Assembly (NCBI GenBank): GCA_964030785.1
Contig: OZ034967.1
Location: forward strand, 59,928,212-59,992,211
From: Siderastrea siderea
Taxonomy: Eukaryota > Cnidaria > Anthozoa > Scleractinia > Rhizangiidae
Length of the DNA: 64,000 nucleotides
Direction: 5' to 3'
Part shown: piece after piece, positions 55,581-64,000 of the stretch
Layout: every line of letters begins with the position of its first letter
Position numbering within the stretch: position 1 is the stretch's first letter
Made by a program: the position numbers and the translations under genes
Notes under the pieces: generated by a model
Database searches by the model: none
Seen by the model: the letters and a program-made list of their open reading frames with translations, nothing else
What the model was told of the DNA's origin: nothing

Positions 55581-56964
55581 ATCAGATCTCGAACTCGTTG
55601 TCTGATGTCTCTGATCTGAAGGCCAGTCGACTTATGCCCAGTCCACACTAATCCGCTTCAACCTCGTTCTGACACTAAAACGAAGAAGAACGGAACTGTT
55701 TATCCCTAAAAAAAGATGTTTTCGACAACTCTCTTAAAAGTGAAGACTTGTGAAAACGGAGAAATCTCACATTTTCGCGTTACAAAAGATGGCGAAATTT
55801 TAATTGTATCACTGGGAGTGTACTGAGTTTAAACCAGTAAAATCTTTTCAGCACTAGAAAAAGGTTTTTTTTTCATTCACATTTGACTAAACGTAAAACT
55901 ACACAAAACAACCTGTAACGTAATCCTCTCTACTATCAAGAGCTAATACTTTAGGTCGCTAATTAGAGAGTCAAACTCTACCGTTTGACGAAAACAAAAT
56001 ACTGTAAAACTAGTAGCTATATTCCAAAATTTTAAAACTATAGGAAATATTCAATCACATTACTTTAAAAAAAAGTTATAACCACTAAAACCGGACAGCT
56101 CTATACAAATTTAAAAACTAAGTTAATTTAGAAGTGAATAACAATTGAAACTTCTAGCAAAGAGAGGGCCTGGTTGGGGGTAGGCAGTGTTCAGTCTCCT
56201 AACTCTCAGGCTAAGTAACCTTCACGTGAGGAGGTCTTTCAGTACTTTTGCCATACTCAAAAGAAATCGTTACTTTACCCTTACATTGAACTAGTGCTTT
56301 GAAAAAGAAAAAATGTTTCTAGCAAACTTGTTGCCCAAATTTTTGGAATTTCTGATTAAACGTGTGCAATTCTTAATTATTCTTTTTCAGTTTCCCCTAT
56401 GTAGCACGCCTGCCGGGAATCATGGTAGCTGTAGGCAACATAAGAAGTCAAAGAGGAGTTCACGCGTGCGCAACTTATTCAAAAGGTTGTGTTACTGATC
56501 AAAAAGTTCACTTTTACATCTCTCCCCTGAAATACTTCATTCTTCATTTTGCATACAACTCCCATGATTTTCTGCAGGCACGTTATATAGAGGGAACTGG
56601 GCATTCTGAATTGTTTCAACCTGGAGCTTTTGACCGATTCATCTATCATAAATCACTGAAGACAGATAGCGAAGTGGTTTGTCTGAAGCAGTAGCTCTAC
56701 CTGGTCCCAACACGAACCTGGGTGTCTGTTCTACAAATTTGGCCCTAATTTTATTTTAGAAATTTTGAAATTTAAGTTTTAAAAATATCACATTACAGCA
56801 ACAGAAAGTCACCTGTCAAAGACTAATACAATCGATGGTTAATTTACCAAAGACAACGATGAAATTCAATTTCATTGTCAAAGACAATATGATCTTTAAA
56901 GTTCACATTTGCACTTGTTCTTAACCACAGAAAATTGTTTCCACCTTGGGAAAATTGAGTGTTT
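55581..56964. other. spacer downstream of HELB-2
   Basis: No gene recognised. An open frame of 90 codons at 56422-56694 (plus) has no family resemblance. A possible minus-strand AATAAA for HELB-2 lies at 56748-56753, about 210 bases beyond the stop. Confidence 0.35.
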
Positions 56965-57542
56965 TCAACTGACTACCCACACGATTTTACACTCGCTATG
57001 AACCCATCTCTTTGTAGAGCCCTCAAAAACACAATCTATCTCATCACCAACGTTAACCATATCATTGCAAATTATGCACTTATTCTTGTGACGTGCGAGG
57101 AATTTCTTCTTTTTGGCAGGTGTTGCTGTAGACGGTTGTGCAGCAACAGCTTCTTGAGTGTGTCTCGCCGCCTCCTGGCTCAAAGGGCTTACACACAAAA
57201 GTGAAGAGGGCAAATTCTTTAATGCTGGAGGCGTTTGTGGTGGGGTCAAATAATCTGCATTCTCCGCTTCTGGATGCTTTCTTTTCTGACGTGGGCTTCG
57301 AAGGACATCCACTCTTGGGAGGTTTGTCGTCTGTAAGAGTTCTTGGAGGGATTCTGCATTGGTAACATCAGTTGTACTTGAGCCGGTCGAGCTAACCTGT
57401 TCTTGTATCTCTTGCTCCATCTTTTTAATTCTGAGGTTATGTCGTGAAATGTGGAAATCAACTGAAGATTCTGCAAAAATGGGAAGGCTTTCGTCCACTG
57501 GCGATGACTCTTCTGGTGCTCGCGTTTTGCCATCGTTCCCTT
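56965..57542 (-). CDS. HELB: HELB-2 last exon with putative zinc module
   Basis: The acceptor ACTTTTTTGTAG precedes 57542. The exon reads GNDGKTRAPEESSPVDESLP, DFHISRHNLRIKKMEQE, basic RSPRQKRKHPEAE, LTPPQTPP, a second basic patch PAKKKKFLARHKNK, and the end C-II-C-x22-H-SE-C with WVH. The conserved parts with HELB-1 are the FHISRxNLxIK segment, TPPQTPP and the Cys/His module. TPPQTPP is a plausible proline-directed kinase site, and LTPPQT fits the Fbw7-type phosphodegron pattern. Function is inferred, not shown. Confidence 0.88.
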
Positions 57543-60504
57543 CTACAAAAAAGTAGATGCTGCTTTCAGTAATTACACCACAGTCCTGGGACGTACAGTC
57601 AAACCCGGGACCGCTTAGTACAGGTTGACCGCTTAATAAAGGTTCAAGGAAATTCCACGTAACACATATAGTTAAAACAGCATTTTGATTCTTATTTGAT
57701 CACACAGTGTACAGTTCCATCATGAGAAGCATGACTAATATTATAAACAGCAACAGTAGTAACAATATGAAAAGGGGCACTGCACTGCACTGTTTCCTTC
57801 TCCGGGGGAGGGTACGGCTATGCGTAGGCTATGTACTGTATTATACTGTGCTCTTTTTACTATCCGGTCTATGGCTTACAACTTTGCTCTGAATTACACA
57901 AAGGTGCAATTCAGTTATCACAACCGCTTACTCGGTTACGTAAGAAGCAGTAACAATACTTTTTCGTGCAATTGGTTAAAAGGGAACCAAACGAAAGAAG
58001 AATTCGTCGCGGTACAATGTTGATAAATGATAATAGATTATGGTAAACGAACTTGCACCACGTTTGTTTATACTCCTTTGAATTCCGAAGATTTGGACAT
58101 TGTGGATAGAAGTTGGGCAACTCTATTAATGGAGTGGCGCTTAATGGAGGTTAAGTTTACAGTAATTAAGGGAAGCGATTTGCGGGACTTTGACAAGTCA
58201 CCGCTTAATAGAGGGTGACCGTTAAACACAGGTTCGCTTAATACAGGTTTGACTGTAATCTCATTGTCATTACCTTCTCCAGACGGGGAAGCAACTTGGG
58301 CGTCATCTTCCAAATCACCCACATCTTCATCAGACCAAAACATCGTTCTGTATTCTAGTTCTCCCGTCATGTCTTCCCTCAATTTTGTCTGACGCTGACC
58401 GGGAGGAGTGCTGATGGCTTTCTCCAGGTAGTTTGGGTTGTTTACGATTATCACTTGCCGTATACCTCGAGTGACAGCTGTGTACACATGCTGCCAGTTC
58501 TGATAGTATGGATGTCCAACCACATATACAATTGTCTCAATCTCTGAGCCCTGATAAGGAATAAGAGGCTCTGTAAATTAGAACTAGAGAAGCTAAAGGC
58601 AGAACAACAAAGACAAGAACCTAAAACAAGTACTTTTTTAACAGCTGACATTATTTCAATTCTATTACAACTCGCATATTTCCCTAACATTTTCAAGAAG
58701 GGTGTGGTGTAAGAGGCATAAATGATCACTCTGGCCTTTAAGATACTCCGACGTTACCTGGAGAAGCTTACACTTGATAAGCTACTGGCAATTATGTATG
58801 AAAAGCTGAAAGTATGCCATTACTAAGCAGCTCCTCAAATTTGGCATAGACTTTGAAGAAGGTATCCTTTCATTCTTCAAGTGATTTATAATGTTTCTAA
58901 AAGGTCTGGATAATAGAGCGTCGTGTTTTTCATTAAATTTATATTGTTGTTTTCTACGGGTACTTCACTCAGAGAAGATAATTTTGTTTTTGTATTAAAA
59001 TTGATCAAAGAAAAAAGTGTGCTAAATTGACATTAACTAAAGCTAACAAACCACATTGTATTTAAAAGCAAGGAATTGAGGTTACATAGTCTTTCAGTGC
59101 AGGCAGTTAACACATGGTTAAGTTTTTAAAACTTTGGTAAGAAAAGTGGAGCATTGTTACCTGGAATGTGTGAATTGTTCTTGCCCAAGCATGAGTCAGC
59201 TTGGCTGCCCTCAGTTCGCAATAATTGATCTTGAATATTTTATCACCATTGTCCAGGCTGAAGAAAACCCTCTTCTTTTTCCTCTGGCTATCTTGTTCTT
59301 CAATGATATCTGCAATAAAGAATATTTCTCCATTGCACAACTTGACAGATTTTTTCTCATAAGCATCAAAGCATTCTGAATTTCGTCTTATGCAGACCTT
59401 GTCCCCAGTTCGAAAATCGAATTTCCTTTGCCTGTCTTCAATGGAATGGCCATTGTAGTGAAGAGCACATTGTTCATTGATGATTTTACAGTCACTTCGT
59501 CGAAAGGCAACAAATTGTGAGGACCGGTGGTCACGCAATTCTTCACTTTGCAGGACATTCTTCACAACCTTAGTAACTTTGTTTGTCTCACTATCATTGT
59601 CATTCCGTTCTGATTGGTATGGCACTGAAACAAACTTTCTCAGTGGATCAAATACTGGCAACTGCTTCATTGAAATCTTGACAGCATTTTGAACTATAAG
59701 ATCAGAGTCTGATCGATGATTAGTTCTCAGGCTGACAGCAACACCACGTCCTTCGAGTGTAGTGAAAACATCACTTAGAAAATTCCCTGGCTCGATAGAG
59801 GGCAGCTGATTTATGTCACCCAAGAGGATAACCTGCTGCAGTTCTGACCACTTTGTCAGGGAGTTTATCAGCTTAGAAAACACTCTCACGGAAATCAAGC
59901 TGCACTCATCACACACTAACAGACGAACGTTGCTGAACTTCCAGTCACCTTTGCCCTCCTGTTCCCAGTATACGCAGCTGTATATGACTGAGTGTAGCGT
60001 ATGTGAAGGAAGCCCAGTTCGCTTGCCCAGCAGTGAAGCAGCCTTGCCTGTTGGTGCTGTCAGCAATACCTCACCTTCTATCTCCTTCATCTTCGCTTCA
60101 ATTCTGCGAGAGAGTGATTTACTTTCAGAACATAACTCTGTATTCCCTTTAGAATCTGGGATACCTGTGCTAGTGGCAAGGTTCTTCTGCAACTCTTGCT
60201 CAGTAGTGTGTTTATCGCTGATGTTCTCATGATCGACGTATCGGGCAGATGCGGCAGTGTCCGGGCCCGAGAAAGAACAGGGCTTCGCTTCTTCATCACT
60301 AGCATCAGACATTCTGACAGTGTCTTCATTTTCTTCATCAGAAAACTCTTGAAGGGCTCTTTGCTTCTTCATCTCCAGTGCCTTGGTCAAGACATTTGAA
60401 ACAACAAATGTCTTGCCACAGCCACCACGGCCCGACATTACAACCACAGGTTTCTCTGTTAGGAGCTTTCCTGCTTTAACCTGGTCCTCATCCCCATGAA
60501 ACAC
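56965..60504 (-). CDS. HELB: DNA helicase B-like gene (HELB-2), helicase and C-terminal exons
   Basis: Three exons with consistent phases: 59161-60504 (phase 0 at its end), 58274-58550 (ending phase 1) and 56965-57542, giving about 733 codons without stops or shifts. They encode the RecD-like helicase core and the regulated tail of HELB, a nuclear 5'-3' DNA helicase acting with RPA in replication stress and in control of end resection. N-terminal exons equivalent to those of HELB-1 are not visible upstream to 64000, so the gene is either partial here with a long intron or 5'-truncated. Codon integrity suggests selection. HELB-1 lies downstream in tandem. Confidence 0.88.
57594..58257. mobile_element. 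TA-flanked MITE in the last HELB-2 intron
   Basis: TA-CAGTCAAACC at 57594 and GGTTTGACTG-TA ending 58257 are inverse ends with a TA duplication as in Tc1/mariner. Subterminal words CCGCTTAATA, GGTTGACCG and ACAGGTT repeat three or four times at each end. The interior is non-coding. Confidence 0.8.
58274..58550 (-). CDS. HELB: HELB-2 motif VI exon
   Basis: The acceptor TTCCTTATCAG precedes GSEIETIVYVVG (58550). QHVYTAVTRGIRQVIIV is the last helicase motif. An acidic stretch (WSDEDVGDLEDDAQ) and SPSGE follow, with donor GAAG then GTAATG. A TA-flanked MITE begins only about 17 bp past the donor. Phase 1 at the end matches the next exon. Confidence 0.9.
59161..60504 (-). CDS. HELB: HELB-2 helicase exon (448 codons)
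   Basis: The acceptor GTCTAACAAAG precedes VFHGDEDQVKAG. Walker A GRGGCGKT is at exon residues 25-32. An acidic insert EFSDEENEDTVRMSDASDEE follows; in vertebrate HELB an acidic segment in this place binds the RPA70 N-terminal domain, so the same role is inferred. Then TAPTGKAASLLGKRTGL, Walker B LLVCDECSLISV, LLGDINQLPSIEPGNF, LRTNHRSDSDLIVQNA, FVAFRRSDCKIINEQC, DFRTGDKVCIRRN, VKLCNGEIFFI and HAWARTIHTFQ at donor CATTCCAG then GTAACA. All motifs needed for ATP binding and hydrolysis are present. Confidence 0.93.
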
Positions 60505-60553
60505 CTTTGTTAGACCATAAAGCAGCACAATGGATTATAACACAATACTTCAC

Positions 60554-61963
60554 TTAAGAGCCATTTTCTGGGAATATCGAGAATCGAAAGACACTCACCA
60601 AAAAAAATAATTTTTTTATTTTTATTTTGCCAAAACATCCCTTTGGGTAAGCTAATTCAAGACCCTCTCCAGAAGAGCGGTAAAACTAAACGACGCCATT
60701 TAATGATTTATCAGTACTAACACCGCTCTGAACGTAACTTACTGCAATATTTATTTTACTTCATGAGCTGTAATTAAATTAGTGGTAAAATTACAACAGC
60801 ACGTACATTGCAAAATTAACCCACTTTATAGAAAGAGTTGTGACTGTCAAAACTCCTTTGTAGTCCACGTAGTGCAAGTTTTTTTCTTAATTTTCCACCA
60901 AGTTTTTATTCCTGTATTTATATCTCAAATCACAAGACAGAAATCGAATACGTGACTCTCTCTGTCAGTGTTGTGTGACACGTGCGAGTCGGTGCAGAGG
61001 TCATCTGCGTTTTCGCTTATTCCTCTACGCGATGAGTTTAAAATATGTTCGCTCAATCAGGAAACTGAAAATTCGTTTGTTTACAGTTCGGAATGTTTTT
61101 CTTTTGTATTGGTGCTTTTTCGGTTCGCAAGGTAGGCGGCATAATACGTTGTATCATAGTGTTTTCGATGTTATCTTGGTTCAGTTGAATGAGTGGATTC
61201 CCGTCTTGTTGAAATGCCGTTAAAAATCTGCTTTGTTTTAACATAATAAGACTCAGCACCACTCCAGAAAGCCGAGCCTTCTTTCAAAGATCAGGAAAAA
61301 CATTGTGCGTGCATGTGTAACTTATGGTGAGCCTATCTTAAAGGACCTTTGTAATTGTTAGCAGTATTCCAGGAATTAAATCTGTAATTTGCATACAATT
61401 ATTCCCGCTCACGTCACTAAACAGTAAAATTTACTGACGGGGAAGTATTTAATTTCCAAAGCTGTAACTTTCCTGGTTAAAAGTGCAATGACAGAGCTTT
61501 CTTTTTGTGTAGCCTTAATCATTGAATGATATATACCAGATGCCGTTTTAAGCGGCCGAAGTTGGCCTTCATTTTACCTTGTGATAAGCGAGGTTAAGAG
61601 CGGCACGATAAGAACGCCGCTTGAAAATGTTCGAAACCAAACATTGGCAAATTTATGACATAGTTTTAAAGTACAAAGGTTAAATATGTTCGTGGTTTGT
61701 TTCGTTTTACAAGAATCTTTTTTACGCTCTCACCGGCTTCCTAAAGTTGAGTGAGAATTTGACCCGTGTAGAGACCCTAAAACCGCCATTTTATGCATTT
61801 TTCAAACTTTTTAAATTTTCGTCCGTTAAATAACTTGTTCGAACTTTGGATTATTTTTTCTTGAATTAGCTTACCCAAAGGGATGTTTTGGCAAAATAAA
61901 AAAAAATTCGATTTTTTGGTGAGTGTCTTTCGATTCTCGATATTCTCAGAAAATGGCTCTTAA
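60554..61963. mobile_element. TTAA-flanked 1.4-kb element upstream of the HELB-2 helicase exon
   Basis: TTAA (60554-60557) then GAGCCATTTTCTG, and the inverse CAGAAAATGGCTC then TTAA (61960-61963). Arms of about 100 bp include ATATCGAGAATCGAAAGACA, CTCACCAAAAAA and CAAAACATCCCTTTGGGTAA on the left with inverses on the right. No transposase frame. Its left end is 50 bp from the splice acceptor of the helicase exon. Confidence 0.85.
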
Positions 61964-64000
61964 AAAGAAACATGCCATTAAGGATCACACTAGAGGATCA
62001 TCATGCGCGAGTCATGCTTCCACCAAGCAGGCGATATTTGCGCTTGGCTCAACTATACCTAAAGAAAAGACTGGCACAAACTGTGAATTAACTAGGGACA
62101 ATTGGACATTGTCTCAGTGACAATGACAGTCACCAACTTGCCTTCACCTAGGACTCTTTTTTTTTTAATTGCCACATTTTTCAAGCTATTGTCGATTTTC
62201 AGAAACACTTTAACAAACAAAATGATGACATACACTTTACTAAGGAAATAGACTGTGATTATTTGTGACAACAACAAACTTCCAACACATCCAACAGATA
62301 ACTTGAACTGTCATCCTAAAATGGATTATAACTATACGGACTAGACAAGTTAAGCACAACTACAGGCTGTAGTGTGCAACTCACCTGACAGCTCAAAAGA
62401 TCAAACAAAGTACCTAGACAATGTTTTCAGTAAGAATAAAAACATACAACACAGACTTTATTAGACACAACTTTGACGACCCTAAGCGTACAAAGGACTG
62501 ATCACAAACTAGGAGACTACAATGGTGATACCAACAATCACTTTGCTGAACATCACATACAAACTACTCACCGCACTGACTGGGGCTCTACTTAATGTAT
62601 TACATAAAGTATAAAATCCACCAAAGTCTCACTCCAGAAAGCTGCAGCCCTGTCAAAATGATTTGTAGTAGTAGGCAACATAATGCAACTAGTAGGCAGC
62701 AAGGAAGGAGTCTTTCTCGCTGCTAGAAGGTTCCTCGGGAACTCCAGTGTGAAGCAAGCGGAAAAATTGCCGTCTGCCGGCAGATTTGACAGGGCCCTCG
62801 AGGCTGGTTTACTAACTTAGTTGAAACGCAGGTGAATCAAAGCCAAAAGCTACCATTGGGACTAACAAAACAGACAAACACACTGACTGATTAAACCCAA
62901 AATTTGACTAACACAAGACTGACAGATATTGCAATAACAAATGACGGATTTGCAAAACACACTATTAACGTTTTAGGGTATTCTCAGCCAATAACATCAC
63001 GGCTTTACGGACAGACAACAAATAACATCCCACACACGTAATTGATCAATCAGGTCAATAACCAGAAACTTATTATCATCTCCTGACGATAAACTATTCA
63101 ATTTGACACTGATGAGGACTTCTGCACAGGTTGTCCAAGCATCAGTCAATGTGACCAACAGGACTACAATAATCTGGATGAACATATATAATCTACTTAA
63201 CGTGACCTAATATTCTACAACTGAGCAGACACAGGGCAACATGGAATCTACTGTATTTGCTGAGTAACATAACAGATTTTAAGTTTTAAGTCAAATTAAG
63301 GTAAACTATACAGTAAGGGAACAAGTCAGGAGGACCATTAGGCCAAGCAAACCTATGCTTTTTGTAGCATTTATATCAATTACAAAGTGTGGAGATGATC
63401 AACTCTCCACTGGTTAGGATTCTGTAACAATAATCATCACTGGTTGATACCTTCAGAATATTGTTGCCATTTACGTTCCCCCGCGGGGTACTCCCTTTTA
63501 TAAGCTACATACAATGTAAGTATGTGTGGAGCCAAAGAGTATGGTTTTTGAGTGGTTTTGGTCTGAAATAGGGTATGGATTTGACCATTTTGGTCTGAAA
63601 TAGGCAGTGTTCTCCTTATCGGGCAGTAACCAGTAAAATCTGATGCACTGCTTGTTACCGTTTAGAACCACATACTAAGGCCTGGATTAGAAACATCCAA
63701 CAGTTTTAAATTGTGAAAAGATTTATTATCGGATTGAATTATGAGAAGATTTATGTCAGTCATACAACGTACCACGTAAGTCTTGTCTTAGTAACTTTTC
63801 TCGTTCTCCATGTGTGCGTACAATATTAGACAAAGCGTTGTCATCTCGATGTTTCTAAGTTCAGTAGGTAATAGTCTCATCTTCTCAACGTTTCTCCGCA
63901 CGTTTCCACCTTCGTAAAATGTTAGTCGTACCTTTTTGACGTTTCTTCGTATGCTAGTTCGTTCCTAAAATATTAGTCTCCTTGACAATTTCCGTGCAAT
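61964..64000. other. end of window, no gene recognised
   Basis: No exon matching the HELB-1 N-terminal exons was found. A minus-strand frame at 62997-63185 (TDAWTTCAEVLISVKLNSL...) has coding-like composition but no family I can name. Near 63480-63610 a GGGGTACTCCCTT word and the repeated TTTGGTCTGAAATAGG suggest a fragment of a dispersed repeat; a related GGGAGTACCCCC occurs near 48770. Confidence 0.35.

Overview
This looks like nuclear DNA of an anthozoan cnidarian, probably a stony coral or close relative. The evidence is AT-rich, repeat-dense sequence, split genes with GT-AG introns, a local array of near-identical class A GPCRs, DNA helicase B (HELB) genes, and Ty3/Gypsy, LINE and Penelope-like retroelements with many short inverted-repeat transposons. 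I see no bacterial operon, CRISPR array, or rRNA or tRNA gene. The species is an inference.

1-30 kb: remnants of a tandem array of intronless GPCR genes, all on the minus strand. Bodies lie at 7554-8258, 9435-10396, 15307-16252 and 28421-29349. A TM7-tail fragment is split by a Gypsy element (2006-2053 and 6440-6510). A sixth and possibly a seventh unit are represented only by 5' flank (1-770 and 12990-13770). All bodies are damaged; 9435-10396 is nearly intact, with one frame break in a run of T. The flanks were duplicated with the genes. The Gypsy element (2054-6439) has 154/155-bp LTRs and a CCTTT target duplication, but is dead: an in-frame amber, two frame changes and a lost RT catalytic motif. 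Between 15 and 30 kb lie a 2.5-kb foldback element, two LINE 3' ends and long empty stretches.

30-36.8 kb: no recognisable gene, but several inverted-repeat elements.

36.8-60.5 kb: two tandem minus-strand HELB genes. HELB-1 (36794-47979) has first exon, middle exon, helicase exon and C-terminal exon, but a 22-bp tandem duplication breaks the helicase exon. HELB-2 (56965-60504) has clean helicase and C-terminal exons, while its N-terminal exons are not visible before the window ends. Both carry the same C-terminal features: an FHISR motif, a TPPQTPP site and a CxxC...WVHxxC putative zinc module. Vertebrate HELB, as I recall it, lacks this module. Between the genes sits a rearranged Penelope-like element (49888-53227) with RT-tail and GIY-YIG remnants, inverted arms, hammerhead-ribozyme-like motifs and three nested short transposons.

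60.5-64 kb: a TTAA-flanked 1.4-kb element just upstream of HELB-2, then sequence with no recognisable feature. Functionally, the window holds a decaying chemoreceptor or peptide-receptor-like cluster next to a duplicated genome-maintenance helicase, with mobile elements explaining much of the remaining sequence.
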